A stretch of DNA of 64,000 nucleotides from Falsiruegeria mediterranea M17 (lineage in GTDB: Bacteria > Pseudomonadota > Alphaproteobacteria > Rhodobacterales > Rhodobacteraceae), in contig NZ_ONZG01000008.1 in the NCBI RefSeq assembly GCF_900302455.1, positions 1-64,000 on the forward strand. The letters are read 5' to 3'. Under the pieces are notes generated by a model. It was not told where the DNA came from, ran no database searches, and saw nothing but the letters and a program-made list of their open reading frames with translations. The first letter of the stretch is position 1. The number at the start of each line of letters is the position of its first letter. Made by a program: the position numbers and the translations under genes. Shown here in pieces: positions 52,623 to 63,297 of the stretch.

Positions 52623-53597
52623 TCACTCGGCCGGGGTAACAGTGGGCTTGGCGTCCTTGCGGCGCAGCTTTTTGCGGATTTGGCGCAGGCTGTCACGGAT
52701 GGGCACAACCAGGGCCGCTGTCAGGCTGTCGTGGCGTTGTGTCAGGCGGTTGCCCTGGGCATCACCCAGACCAAATTCCAGCTTCTCGGCCGTCTGCGGG
52801 ACGTAAAGCGTGCCGAACATCCAGTCCCAGATCGCCAGAACTTCGCCATAATTGGTGTTGTGATGGGCAGGATCGATGGAATGGTGGATCTGGTGCTGCG
52901 CGGGCGAGATCAGGATGTGTTCCATCACCCGGCCATAGCTGAGCCAGATGTGCGTGTGGCGGAAATTGGCTCCCAGCATGTTGAAGAGCAGATAGCCTGC
53001 ATTCACACCCAACAACATGCCCATGGTCACGCCACCGGGGAACATCGCCAGCAGGACACCTTGGGTCAGGCCGATCATGGCGCCGTGGATCACGGATTTG
53101 GTCAGGTCATAAATCGGGTGTTTGCGGTACACAGTCACCGGCGTCATCACCTCGGCCGAATGGTGCAGCGAGTGAAATGGCCAGAGGATGTGAACCTCAT
53201 GATGCAGGCGGTGAACCCAATAGGTCGCGAAATCACTGACCACCAGCAAAAGTGCGGCAATAACAAAAGGGTGGGGCGTTGTCTCGGCCACTTGCGGCAG
53301 GGGCAGATGTGCCGCCACAAAGGGCGCCACTATCGTGCCGAGCGCGATTACGTTGAATGCACCAGCCACCGTTAAAAGCCGAGACAGCGCAAAGACCTTT
53401 AGGTCAACGATATGCGAGGGGTGCAGCCAGACGGCTTTGGGCATCAGCCATTGCAGAAACGGCTGGCGTTCGCTCCGCAGTCGGTAAAGCGCCGCGGCAA
53501 TCACCAGCGTCGCGATCAGATAGAGCGGCCAAAGCCGACTTTTGTTGCCAAAACTGGCATCCCACAGATCCACCCCGATCCCAGATAGATATTCCAT
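52623..53597 (-). CDS. Sterol desaturase/fatty acid hydroxylase family protein
   Basis: The 324-residue membrane protein has histidine clusters HRLHHEVH, HSLHHSAE and HQIHHSIDPAHHN for a di-iron site, plus several hydrophobic segments. The family includes sterol desaturases and alkylglycerol or fatty-acid hydroxylases. The start ATG 53597 (MEYLSGIG) is chosen over one 11 codons earlier. With acyltransferase 3 it may modify a surface lipid, but the substrate is unknown. It is divergent from fur with an inverted repeat between. Confidence 0.9.
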   Translation of the reverse strand: MEYLSGIGVDLWDASFGNKSRLWPLYLIATLVIAAALYRLRSERQPFLQWLMPKAVWLHPSHIVDLKVFALSRLLTVAGAFNVIALGTIVAPFVAAHLPLPQVAETTPHPFVIAALLLVVSDFATYWVHRLHHEVHILWPFHSLHHSAEVMTPVTVYRKHPIYDLTKSVIHGAMIGLTQGVLLAMFPGGVTMGMLLGVNAGYLLFNMLGANFRHTHIWLSYGRVMEHILISPAQHQIHHSIDPAHHNTNYGEVLAIWDWMFGTLYVPQTAEKLEFGLGDAQGNRLTQRHDSLTAALVVPIRDSLRQIRKKLRRKDAKPTVTPAE

Positions 53598-53668
53598 ATC
53601 ACCACGTCCGACTGCTCTTTTGTTATGCACACAGACTAGATGGCGTTTTCGTCAGCAATATGGCGCGA

Positions 53669-53709
53669 TTTCCGGTTTTCCTGTGACCTGTTATGGCTTA
53701 AACCGGAAA
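53669..53709 (+). promoter_or_regulatory. 10-bp inverted repeat upstream of fur/mur
   Basis: TTTCCGGTTT (53669-53678) and AAACCGGAAA (53700-53709) are perfect arms with a 21-nt spacer. They lie 27 bp before the Fur/Mur ATG and in the divergent gap with the desaturase gene. The arms could be an operator for autoregulation or a leader hairpin. The sequence does not match the GATAATGATAATCATTATC Fur box. Confidence 0.5.
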
Positions 53710-53736
53710 GCCACTTGACCTCTGGGGGCCGCATAC

Positions 53737-54150
53737 ATGCCGGACACAATCATTTCGCGCTGCGAAGCCAAAGGGCTGCGCATGACCGGTCAGCGGCGTG
53801 TGATCGCCAAGGTCCTGCAGGAAAGCGACGATCATCCGGACGTCGAAGAGCTTTATGCTCGTGCCAGCGCGCTTGATTCCGCGATCTCGATCGCAACGGT
53901 CTATCGTACGGTCAAACTGTTCGAAGAAGCGGGCATTCTCGAGCGGCTGGAATTCGGCGATGGCCGCGCCCGGTATGAGGATGCTGAACGCGATCATCAT
54001 GACCACCTGATCGACATGAACTCGGGCGAGGTGATCGAGTTTTGCGACCCCGAGATCGAGGCATTGCAGGAAAAGATCGCAGCAAAGCTGGGGTATGAGC
54101 TGCGCGGTCACAAGCTGGAACTCTACGGCGTGCCGCGCAACAAGGATTAA
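53737..54150 (+). CDS. fur: Fur-family transcriptional regulator (Fur or Mur)
   Basis: The 137-residue protein has the Fur DNA-binding domain (GLRMTGQRRVIAKVLQES, ISIATVYRTVKLFEEAG) and metal residues in ERDHHDHLIDMNSGEVIEF with C in EFCDPEIE. In Rhodobacterales such proteins often respond to manganese and repress sitABCD, so Mur is possible. The pattern lacks Irr's haem features. Start ATG 53737 follows GGGGG. It overlaps the convergent secreted-protein gene by 4 bp. Confidence 0.92.
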   Translation: MPDTIISRCEAKGLRMTGQRRVIAKVLQESDDHPDVEELYARASALDSAISIATVYRTVKLFEEAGILERLEFGDGRARYEDAERDHHDHLIDMNSGEVIEFCDPEIEALQEKIAAKLGYELRGHKLELYGVPRNKD

Positions 54151-54539
54151 TCCTTGATCGTTCTGTCGTAGCAGTACGCCCGCGCCTGAGCCGAGCTGAG
54201 GACGTTACCCACCAGATCAACCGTGTTCGAAGCCGAGGTGACTGCGCCCTGTTGTGGCGGTGTCAGGCTGAATTGCACGGATGTTTTGCCAGGCTCGCCA
54301 ACGCTGGCGCCGCGACCCCTCCAGACAAAGATGCGGTCACTGGAGGATCTTGACAGCTGCGAGATCACATAGACCCCGGCACCACACCAATAGTCGCCGG
54401 GGGCGCGGCCACTTTTAACCACCACTTCGAACACGTTTGCAGCGACGGGATAGACGTTGAAGTTGTTGGCGTACCCGGCCTGGGCCATGTGGCCCGGCAC
54501 CATGAGACCTGCCAGTAGGGCGGCTTTGATCATGTTCAT
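54147..54539 (-). CDS. Small secreted hypothetical protein
   Basis: The 130-residue protein has a signal peptide (MNMIKAALLAGLMVPGHMAQA). The mature part has YPVAANVFEVVVKSG, YWCGAGVYV, and two cysteines (DYWCGAG and AYCYDRT) that could form a disulfide. Periplasmic location is likely. I know of unnamed Rhodobacterales proteins of this form; no function is known. It shares 4 bp with fur and stands alone. Confidence 0.78.
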   Translation of the reverse strand: MNMIKAALLAGLMVPGHMAQAGYANNFNVYPVAANVFEVVVKSGRAPGDYWCGAGVYVISQLSRSSSDRIFVWRGRGASVGEPGKTSVQFSLTPPQQGAVTSASNTVDLVGNVLSSAQARAYCYDRTIKD

Positions 54540-54589
54540 GTTCTCTCTCCCTTTTGGTGTGCTTGTTACGCATCACGGCGGGGGACGGA

Positions 54590-55453
54590 TCACTTGCGCG
54601 CGCGGTTCACGGCCTCGCGGTGAAAGATGTAGAGCGATGAGGCGATGATGATTGCGGCCCCGAGCAGGGTCATCGCATCCGGTATTTCGGCAAAGAAAAA
54701 GAACCCAAAAGCTGAGGCATAGATCAGCTTCATGTATTGAACATTGCCGATGATGCTGGCCTCTCCCAACCGCAACGCCTGCACGCCCAGCCATTGCGCC
54801 ACGGTTGCGATCACGCCAAGGGCGATCATGAACAGCAGATCATCCATGTCCGGTGTCTGCCAGAGCCAGATCAGGGGAATTCCTGCCAAAAGCCCCACAA
54901 AAAACGACTGATAGATCAGCAAGGTCGCGGTATCCTCGGTTTGTGACAACTTGCGGATGCACACGCCCGCGGTTGCTGCTCCCAAGGCGCCCACGACGGG
55001 GATCAGGGCATAAGGATCGATGAACCCATCCAGCCCGGGTCGCATGGCCACGAGAACACCCAGGAAACCCACCCCAATGGCGGCGATACGATGTCGGCCA
55101 ACGTTTTCGCCCAAGAAAAATGCGGCCAACAGCGCCAGAAAGAACACCTGAGCAAAGGTCAGCGTCACGGCGGTTGCCAGCGGCAGCACCGCGACCGCCC
55201 AGATCCCGGCGGTCAGGGCCACAAAGGCGCCTGCGATGCGGATTGCATGAATGCCGGGGCGACGGGTGCGCAAGCTGTTCGGGAAATTGCGGATCACCTG
55301 AGGGGTGGCCGACATAAACACTACGATCTGCCGTATGAACAGGATTTGCAACACGTGGTATTCCGTGACCGCCACCTTGGCCATCGCCGCCGTGGTGGAA
55401 AAGAGCGCCACCGACACCATCGACCACAGGACACCCTGCAGGTTCTTTGACAT
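54590..55453 (-). CDS. EamA/DMT-family transporter
   Basis: The 287-residue protein has ten hydrophobic segments with two EamA halves (LWSMVSVALFSTTAAMAKVA and AAIIIASSLYIFHREAV among them). The substrate is unknown. It is divergent from a second DMT gene at 55604, and the two share a 150-bp promoter region; they are paralogues from the same superfamily but only moderately alike. Confidence 0.88.
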   Translation of the reverse strand: MSKNLQGVLWSMVSVALFSTTAAMAKVAVTEYHVLQILFIRQIVVFMSATPQVIRNFPNSLRTRRPGIHAIRIAGAFVALTAGIWAVAVLPLATAVTLTFAQVFFLALLAAFFLGENVGRHRIAAIGVGFLGVLVAMRPGLDGFIDPYALIPVVGALGAATAGVCIRKLSQTEDTATLLIYQSFFVGLLAGIPLIWLWQTPDMDDLLFMIALGVIATVAQWLGVQALRLGEASIIGNVQYMKLIYASAFGFFFFAEIPDAMTLLGAAIIIASSLYIFHREAVNRARK

Positions 55454-55603
55454 GCGCTACTCTCTCCCCCTTCGCGTTGCCTTTTCCTAAGTATCCGTTA
55501 GTAACCGATCAATGAAAAGAACAACCGTTTGCCGCTTGCACAAGTGGTGCGGATTCGTCATGGCTTGCGCAGTACACGACCTTTTTGTGTGGGACCCCTG
55601 ACA

Positions 55604-57815
<2,212 letters not shown>

Positions 57816-57841
57816 GCCCACCTTGGTGGTTTGAAGTCCAT

Positions 57842-57876
57842 ACGCCCCGGCCAATGGTTCGGGGCGTTTCTTTTGA
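57842..57876 (+). terminator. Intrinsic terminator of eno
   Basis: ACGCCCCG (57842-57849) and CGGGGCGT (57860-57867) form an 8-bp stem with a 10-nt loop, followed by TTTCTTTTG. It is 27 bp after the eno stop. Confidence 0.88.
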
Positions 57877-57900
57877 GAAGAGCGGCAGGACAACAATTCC

Positions 57901-58368
57901 ATGGTTAAGAAACAGTTGGCCGAACCAGCGCTGGGCAATAACTACCAGCCCGATCATGCTCAATTTCTTGTCGGGACCTTTGCCAGGATCACTGGGCGAC
58001 CGCTACTTGCCGTCGAAGATGCACGGGTGCTTTATCACGCGCCGTTTCCGATCCTGTCGCACGATACGGACGAAGATCCGGTTCTTACCTATGGCAATCT
58101 GGCGGCGCAAAAGCTGTGGGAGATGGATTGGGATGCGCTCACGGCGTTACCCTCGCGCCTGACGGCGGAACCGGCAGAGCGGGGGCAGCGGGACGCGATG
58201 TTTGCCGAAATGCGCGCCAAGGGGTTCATTGAAAACTACGCTGGCATACGCGTTTCGGCGACCGGCAAACGGTTCGAGATCCGCAACGCCATCATCTGGC
58301 CGTTGCTGGCAGAGGACGGCACCAAGCTGGGCGAGGCGGCCACGTTCAAGGACTACACATTCCTCTGA
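57901..58368 (+). CDS. MEKHLA/PAS-like domain protein
   Basis: The 155-residue protein has a PAS-type MEKHLA domain over most of its length: LYHAPFPILSHDTDEDPVLT, then YGNLAAQKLWEMDWDALTAL and RKGFIENYAGIRVSATGK-like stretches, ending LGEAATFKDYTFL. MEKHLA domains sense light or small ligands in plants and bacteria; no effector domain is attached here. ATG 57901 follows GGCAGGACAA. It sits just after eno's terminator and overlaps nothing. Its partner is unknown. Confidence 0.82.
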   Translation: MVKKQLAEPALGNNYQPDHAQFLVGTFARITGRPLLAVEDARVLYHAPFPILSHDTDEDPVLTYGNLAAQKLWEMDWDALTALPSRLTAEPAERGQRDAMFAEMRAKGFIENYAGIRVSATGKRFEIRNAIIWPLLAEDGTKLGEAATFKDYTFL

Positions 58369-58370
58369 GG

Positions 58371-58658
58371 TCAGACGCCGTCGACCAGCATCAGGTCCGT
58401 TTCAGCCGCCATTTCGCGCACCAATCGGGCGGCCGTGTATTCCTGTGATTCATAAAACTGGCGGGCCCCATCCATGTCGTCGAACTCGATCACGATGCTC
58501 AACCCGCGCAGATCGCCTTCGCGGTGATCGGGGGCAGGGTTACGGACCAGAACGCGGCCGCCGTATTGCTGGATGGCGGGGCCGGACATGGCTTTGAACT
58601 CTTCGAATTTCTCGGGATCGTGTACCCGGATGTGGGCGATCAGATAGGCTTTGGGCAT
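58371..58658 (-). CDS. DUF1330 family protein
   Basis: The 95-residue protein has the alpha/beta barrel-type stretches MPKAYLIAHIRVHDPEKFEE, then FKAMSGPAIQQYGGRVLVRN and IVIEFDDMDGARQFYESQEY. DUF1330 members are small dimeric ferredoxin-like folds of unknown function. It converges with the MEKHLA gene, 2 bp apart. There is no signal peptide. Confidence 0.9.
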   Translation of the reverse strand: MPKAYLIAHIRVHDPEKFEEFKAMSGPAIQQYGGRVLVRNPAPDHREGDLRGLSIVIEFDDMDGARQFYESQEYTAARLVREMAAETDLMLVDGV

Positions 58659-58738
58659 GGCAATGACCTTTCGAATACAAGGTCGATCATAGCCCGGATT
58701 TCCAAGATTTTGAATACGCGCGGTGTTCGCGGGATTTT

Positions 58739-58774
58739 CAGCAGCCCGGCACGAGGTAATTCGCCGGGCTGCTG
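58739..58774. terminator. 12-bp hairpin downstream of the Gly-rich gene
   Basis: CAGCAGCCCGGC (58739-58750) and GCCGGGCTGCTG (58763-58774) form a perfect 12-bp stem with a 12-nt loop. It lies 23 bp after the stop of the Gly-rich gene (minus strand). No T-run follows on the minus strand, so it may act with other factors or protect the mRNA end. Confidence 0.55.
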
Positions 58775-58797
58775 ATATGCGGGGGACGGGTAACCCG

Positions 58798-59082
58798 TCA
58801 GCCGCGCATTTTCTTGACGATCATGCCGACGACAACCTGCACCACCAGGCCCGCGACACCGCCACCCACCAGATTGGCGGCCATGGCGCCCAGATCGACA
58901 CCACCAGCGGCCGCCGCTCCGCCTGCGCCCATGAGGCCGCTGATCAGCTGGCCGCCGCCGACGCCACCTACGGCGCCTGCAAGCATGTTGCCCAACCCCC
59001 CCATGTCCGAGCCGGGCATCGCCTTGGCCCCGCCCACGCCGCCAAGGCCGCCGCCCACGATCTGTGCCAGAAGCTGTTCCAT
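58798..59082 (-). CDS. Glycine-rich hypothetical protein
   Basis: The 94-residue protein is about one third glycine, with Ala, Val and Met in hydrophobic runs (NMLAGAVGGVGGGQLI, then AGLVVQVVVGMIVKKM). It may have one or two membrane or glycine-zipper segments and ends in KKMRG. Glycine-zipper patterns suggest insertion into membranes. No signal peptide is clear. The family is unknown; it lies alone between small genes. Confidence 0.65.
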   Translation of the reverse strand: MEQLLAQIVGGGLGGVGGAKAMPGSDMGGLGNMLAGAVGGVGGGQLISGLMGAGGAAAAGGVDLGAMAANLVGGGVAGLVVQVVVGMIVKKMRG

Positions 59083-59190
59083 CTCTCCACTCCCTGTTCT
59101 TACTCGTTACCAAACGTGACGGGGACCTAGCCGGGACGCCGGCAGGGCGTCACGGGGAAAGCGCGGGAAAAATTGTCCGAATTGAACGCG

Positions 59191-59640
59191 TCAGAGCGTC
59201 TTGCTCATCAGCATGTAACGCTCGCGCGGTCGAAACCCGGTGCGGGTATAGAGCCGCTGCGCGGTCTCGTTCTCGCGTTCGACCTCCAGATGCAGCGCGG
59301 TCAGGCCAGCAGTGGCAAGCGCCTTGGGGAGTTGGATCAGGACTTCGGTCGCAATTCCGCGTCCGCGCACGGCGGGGCGGATGTAGATCTCGTCGACGAA
59401 CCCGTCCATGCCGCCAAACTCGACCGACCAGCCAAAGGTGACGATGACATAACCCAAAGGCGCGCGGGCCGGGCCGATCAGATAGATACAGCCATGCGGT
59501 ATGCCTTCGAGCAGGGGGATCAGCGCGGCGTAACGGGCCTCGTCGGTGCTCTCCAACCCTTCCTCTTTGTGAAATGCGGCCACCAAACCCAGCAGACGTT
59601 CGATGTCTTCAGGGCGGGCGAGGTGCAGGGCTGCGCTCAT
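59191..59640 (-). CDS. GNAT-family N-acetyltransferase
   Basis: The 149-residue protein has the GNAT core: FVDEIYIRPAVRGRGIATEV with the acetyl-CoA P-loop, and LEVERENETAQRLYTRTGF. It begins MSAALHLARPEDIERLLGLV. The start at 59640 overlaps the GrpB stop by 4 bp, so it is coupled to the upstream GrpB and nucleoside hydrolase genes. The substrate is unknown. Confidence 0.9.
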   Translation of the reverse strand: MSAALHLARPEDIERLLGLVAAFHKEEGLESTDEARYAALIPLLEGIPHGCIYLIGPARAPLGYVIVTFGWSVEFGGMDGFVDEIYIRPAVRGRGIATEVLIQLPKALATAGLTALHLEVERENETAQRLYTRTGFRPRERYMLMSKTL

Positions 59641-60149
59641 GAATAGTGCTCCAGGGCCTTGGTTTCCGCCTTGTCGATCCAGTCTGCCTTGCAGGCGCCA
59701 TAGGCCTGGTGATCGCCGGGGTGCAAAGCTGCACATCGGGCTTTGACAGAGGTATAGGCCGCACGCAAGGGCGCATTGTCCCTGAGCACATCGCGCAAGG
59801 CCAGATGCCGGGTGATTTCGGCAGAGCCTTGCGCATAGCAATGAGCGTGAAACAGACGTTTGCCCGTGTCCGGGTCGATCAGGCGGACATAGCGCCGACC
59901 GGGCAGGCCAAACTCGCCAAGCCATTCATAGCCAATGCTCTCGATCCGGGTCTGAACAGCGTCGCAGGCGTCTGTCGTTTCGAAAACGGGCAGCAGGTCG
60001 ATGATCGGTTTGGCAGGCAGGCCGGGAACCGAGGTCGAACCAATATGATGGATTGTCACCAGCCCCGGCAATTCCAGCGCCCGCCAACGATCAGCCTCGG
60101 CCTGGGCTTGAACCGGCCATTTGGGGTCAGGGGCGACAATCAAGCTCAC
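59637..60149 (-). CDS. GrpB family nucleotidyltransferase-like protein
   Basis: The 170-residue protein has the family motifs IHHIGSTSVPGLPAKPIIDL (G-S-T-S and D-L metal residues) and HCYAQGSAEITRHLALRD. GrpB belongs to the nucleotidyltransferase superfamily, sometimes fused to dephospho-CoA kinase. Function unknown. It lies between nucleoside hydrolase and GNAT genes with 4-bp overlaps on both sides, so all three form one operon. Confidence 0.9.
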   Translation of the reverse strand: MSLIVAPDPKWPVQAQAEADRWRALELPGLVTIHHIGSTSVPGLPAKPIIDLLPVFETTDACDAVQTRIESIGYEWLGEFGLPGRRYVRLIDPDTGKRLFHAHCYAQGSAEITRHLALRDVLRDNAPLRAAYTSVKARCAALHPGDHQAYGACKADWIDKAETKALEHYS

Positions 60150-61087
60150 AATCGGGCCAGACGTTCGGTCAGCAGGTTGAAAAAGCCATCAGCATCCAGA
60201 TCGCCCATGAACATGGCATTGGGCGCGCGATCCGTGACGCGCCACCAATCGGCCACTGTCATGCCGAGGGTCAGCCCAGACCCGGTTTCAACCTCGACGT
60301 TGATATGTCGACCTGTGAACAGCTCTGGTTTGATAAGGTAGGCGGTGACACAGGGGTCATGCAGCGGGGCGCCTACGGAGCCATATTTTTCCTTGTCGAA
60401 GCGCTCGAAGAAATCGGTCATTTCGGCCACGGCGATGCCCGGTTCGGTGCCAAGAGCACGGAAGGCGTCGTTGCGGGGTTTGGTGACCAGCGCCTTGTGC
60501 GTTACATCAAGCGGCATGACCACAATCGGCGCGCCAGATTTGAACACGATATCAGCGGCTTCGGGGTCGACGTATATGTTGAATTCAGCTGCGGGGGTGA
60601 TGTTTCCGACCTCGAAATAAGCCCCCCCCATCAGCACGATTTCCTGCACCTTTTCGACGATGTCGGGGGCTTTTTGAAAGGCCGTCGCGATGTTGGTGAG
60701 TGGCCCCAAGGGGCACAGCGTGACGGTGCCTGCATCATGGCCGCGCAATGTGTCGATTATGAAATCCACCGCGTGCCCCTCGGTCAGAGGCATCTGCGGG
60801 TCTGGCAGAGTGGGACCGTCCAGACCGGTTTTGCCATGAACATGTTCGGCAGTGACCAGTTTGCGGTTAAGCGGCGCGTCACAGCCTGCATAGACGGGCA
60901 CGTCGGTTTTCCCGGCCAGTTCACAGACGATGCGCGCGTTTTTCTGGGTCAGTGGCAGGGGTACGTTGCCGGCCACGGCAGTGATGCCCAGAACGTCAAT
61001 CTCTTCGGGGCTGGCCAGTGCCAGAAGGATGGCCACCGCGTCGTCCTGGCCGGGGTCGGTGTCGATGATGATTTTGCGGGCGGTCAT
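60146..61087 (-). CDS. Inosine/uridine-preferring nucleoside hydrolase
   Basis: The 313-residue protein begins TARKIIIDTDPGQDDAVAIL, the calcium-binding aspartate cluster of nucleoside hydrolases, and has VYAGCDAPL, LCPLGPLTNIATA, EFNIYVDPEAADIV and DPCVTAYLI. It splits ribonucleosides into base and ribose for salvage. There is no signal peptide. Which nucleosides it prefers cannot be told. It heads the operon with GrpB and GNAT. Confidence 0.93.
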   Translation of the reverse strand: MTARKIIIDTDPGQDDAVAILLALASPEEIDVLGITAVAGNVPLPLTQKNARIVCELAGKTDVPVYAGCDAPLNRKLVTAEHVHGKTGLDGPTLPDPQMPLTEGHAVDFIIDTLRGHDAGTVTLCPLGPLTNIATAFQKAPDIVEKVQEIVLMGGAYFEVGNITPAAEFNIYVDPEAADIVFKSGAPIVVMPLDVTHKALVTKPRNDAFRALGTEPGIAVAEMTDFFERFDKEKYGSVGAPLHDPCVTAYLIKPELFTGRHINVEVETGSGLTLGMTVADWWRVTDRAPNAMFMGDLDADGFFNLLTERLARL

Positions 61088-61110
61088 GGGTGGCTCCGAT
61101 GTTGGTCAGG

Positions 61111-61170
61111 GTGGGGGCTCTGCCCCCGTCGCTTTGCGACTCCCCGGGAGTATTTGAAAAAGGGTGAAGG
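61111..61170. repeat. Dispersed repeat B, copy 2
   Basis: GTGGGGGCTCTGCCCCCGTC, then GCTTTGCGACTCCCCGGGAG and TATTTGAAAAAGGGTGAAGGG match 43951-44009. GGGGGC-TCT-GCCCCC (61113-61127) is a hairpin. It lies between mazG and the nucleoside hydrolase gene, on whose strand it could terminate mazG. Both copies keep the same order of CCCCCGTCGCTTTG and CTCCCCGGAGT blocks. Confidence 0.75.
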
Positions 61171-61172
61171 GA

Positions 61173-62030
61173 TCATCGAGCGTTGTTTTCGCGGGCCTTG
61201 GCCAGATCCCAAAGGGCGTCCATCTCTTCGAGTGTTGAGGTTTGCGGGGTTTTACCGCGATTGGTCAATTCGGCCTCGACCGTTTCGAACCGCCGGGTGA
61301 ACTTGGCATTGGTGCGGCGCAGGGCGGTCTCCGGCTCAACCCCCAGATGGCGGCCGAGGTTGACCATGACAAACAAGAGATCGCCAAACTCATCTTCCAT
61401 CGCGTCTGCGTCCAGGTTGTCGCGCGCCTCGACCAGTTCGGCGGCCTCTTCGGTGATCTTGGCCAGCACGTTACTGGCATCGGGCCAATCGAACCCAACG
61501 CGGGCGGCGCGTTTTTGCAGTTTCAGCGCGCGCAGCAGGGCGGGCAGATTGGGAGCCACGCCATCAAGTGCGCCTTTCTGTTCTTTGCCGGCACGTTCGG
61601 CTGCTTTGATCTGTTCCCAATCGGCGGTTTGCTGGTCGGCGGATTTGGCGTTGGATTCGTCGCCGAAGACATGAGGGTGGCGGCTGACCATCTTGTCGGA
61701 CATGGTGCGCACCACGTCTTGAAAGGTGAAATGCCCTGCCTCTTGCGCCATCTGCGCGTGAAACACCGATTGGAACAGCAAATCGCCCAACTCACCCTTG
61801 AGCTCATCCCAGGCCTCTCGTTCGATGGCGTCGGCGACCTCATAGGCCTCTTCGATTGTATAGGGTGCGATGGTTGCAAAATTCTGCTCGACGTCCCACG
61901 GACAGCCCGTTTCCGGGTCGCGCAGACGGCGCATGATTTCCAACAGGCGCTCTATCCCTGCGTCAGAGTCGTGGATCAGAGGGGTTTCGGGCATTGCGGC
62001 GGCTTTCATTCCGGTGTCAGATGCATCCAT
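61173..62030 (-). CDS. mazG: Nucleoside triphosphate pyrophosphohydrolase MazG
   Basis: The 285-residue protein has two MazG domains. The first includes RLRDPETGCPWDVEQNFATI and EEAYEVADAIEREAWDELKG with the E-E-x-x-E metal motif; the second has KITEEAAELVEARDNLDADA and EDEFGDLLFVMVNLGRHLG. It hydrolyses NTPs to NMP and pyrophosphate and may lower ppGpp. ATG 62030 (MDASDTGMKAAAM) follows AAGGTG; starts at 62009 or 61994 are possible. It ends at repeat B and is divergent from the M20 gene. Confidence 0.95.
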   Translation of the reverse strand: MDASDTGMKAAAMPETPLIHDSDAGIERLLEIMRRLRDPETGCPWDVEQNFATIAPYTIEEAYEVADAIEREAWDELKGELGDLLFQSVFHAQMAQEAGHFTFQDVVRTMSDKMVSRHPHVFGDESNAKSADQQTADWEQIKAAERAGKEQKGALDGVAPNLPALLRALKLQKRAARVGFDWPDASNVLAKITEEAAELVEARDNLDADAMEDEFGDLLFVMVNLGRHLGVEPETALRRTNAKFTRRFETVEAELTNRGKTPQTSTLEEMDALWDLAKARENNAR

Positions 62031-62060
62031 TCCGCACCTTTCCACAGGAGTCCAGACCAT

Positions 62061-63227
62061 ATGCCCATCGTGAACCGCATCGCCGACTTTGCCGCTGACA
62101 TGGCAACCTGGCGTCAGCATCTGCATACCATCCCCGAATTGGAGCTGGAATGCCACCAGACCGCGGGTTTTGTCGCCGAGCGTCTGCGGGAGTTCGGAGT
62201 GGACGAGTTACACGAAGGAATTGCCCAAACAGGGATCGTGGCGATCATCAATGGACGCGAGCCGGGGGCGACGATTGGGTTGCGCGCGGACATGGATGCC
62301 TTGCCGATCACAGAAGAAACGGGATTGGACTATGCCTCGACCCACCCGGGCAAGATGCACGCCTGTGGTCATGACGGGCACACCACGATGCTGCTGGGTG
62401 CGGCGCGGTACCTGGCTGAGACGCGAAATTTTGCGGGTCGCGTGGCGCTGATCTTTCAGCCGGGCGAAGAAGCAGGCGGTGGTGCCGACGTGATGGTGCA
62501 AGAGGGCATCATGGAACGGTTTTCGATCACTCAGGTCTATGCGCTGCACAACGCGCCCGGCACCGATGAGGGGACGTTCTTTACCACGCCTGGGCCGATC
62601 ATGGCGGCCGTTGACACGTTTGACATTCACATCCAGGGCAAGGGCGGGCATGGGGCGATGCCGCATGAAACCCGCGATCCGGTGATGGCGGCCTGTGGCA
62701 TTGCCCAGGCGATCCAGACCATCGTGAGCCGGAACCACTATGCGCTCGATGATCTGGTGGTGTCGGTGACGCAGATACACACCGGGACGGTCGACAACGT
62801 CATTCCCGATACCGCCTATATCAATGGCACCGTGCGGACATTCGATCCTGCGGTGCAGAAGATGGTCATGGAGCGGATGGAGCAGATCGTGGCCGGGCAG
62901 GCGGTGAGTTACGGTGTCGAGGCCGAGTTGGTCTATGACGTGGGTTACCCCGCGACGATCAACGATGCCTCCAAGGCGGGGTTTGCCGCAGGGGTTGCTC
63001 GTGAAGTCGTTGGTGAAGGCAAGGTTGTGGCCGATGCCGGCCGCGAGATGGGGGCCGAGGATTTTTCCTATATGCTGAATGCGCGTCCTGGGGCCTATCT
63101 GTTCCTGGGGCAGGGCGAGAGCGCCGGGCTGCATCATCCCAAATACAACTTCAACGACGAGGTAGCGCCCATCGGGGCGTCGTTTTTTGCTCGGATCGTG
63201 GAAACGGCACAGCCGGTTTCCCAGTAA
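62061..63227 (+). CDS. M20-family amidohydrolase (hippurate hydrolase-like)
   Basis: The 388-residue protein has the M20D signature: RADMDALPITEETG, then MHACGHDGHTTMLLGAARYL with metal Cys/His, PGEEAGGGADVMVQEG (Glu pair), KGGHGAMPHETRDPV, and the end YNFNDEVAPIGASFFARIVE. Members remove N-acyl groups from amino acids or indole conjugates. ATG 62061 follows AGGAG. The open frame upstream overlaps mazG antisense and is not coding. A 14-bp inverted repeat separates it from speB. Confidence 0.93.
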   Translation: MPIVNRIADFAADMATWRQHLHTIPELELECHQTAGFVAERLREFGVDELHEGIAQTGIVAIINGREPGATIGLRADMDALPITEETGLDYASTHPGKMHACGHDGHTTMLLGAARYLAETRNFAGRVALIFQPGEEAGGGADVMVQEGIMERFSITQVYALHNAPGTDEGTFFTTPGPIMAAVDTFDIHIQGKGGHGAMPHETRDPVMAACGIAQAIQTIVSRNHYALDDLVVSVTQIHTGTVDNVIPDTAYINGTVRTFDPAVQKMVMERMEQIVAGQAVSYGVEAELVYDVGYPATINDASKAGFAAGVAREVVGEGKVVADAGREMGAEDFSYMLNARPGAYLFLGQGESAGLHHPKYNFNDEVAPIGASFFARIVETAQPVSQ

Positions 63228-63239
63228 GAGATGTGGGAA

Positions 63240-63292
63240 GACGCCCTTTTGAGCGTCGCCCACCCACCCACCCCGACACTCAAAAGGGCGTC
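63240..63292 (+). promoter_or_regulatory. 14-bp perfect inverted repeat covering the agmatinase leader
   Basis: GACGCCCTTTTGAG (63240-63253) and CTCAAAAGGGCGTC (63279-63292) are exact complements with a 25-nt loop. The right arm contains AAAAGGG (63282-63288), the likely ribosome-binding site of speB (ATG 63298). The hairpin would hide that site, or act as a weak terminator for the amidohydrolase. A regulatory switch responding to polyamines is a tempting but unproven idea. Confidence 0.55.
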
Positions 63293-63297
63293 AGATC

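Noticed and set aside
61242-63227. 661-codon frame that includes the M20 amidohydrolase
   Set aside because: The first 273 codons are antisense to mazG; ATG 62061 has an AGGAG site and the family start.
62208-63263. Minus-strand 351-codon ORF antisense to the M20 amidohydrolase
   Set aside because: His/Arg-rich shadow composition with no motif, opposite a well-supported gene.
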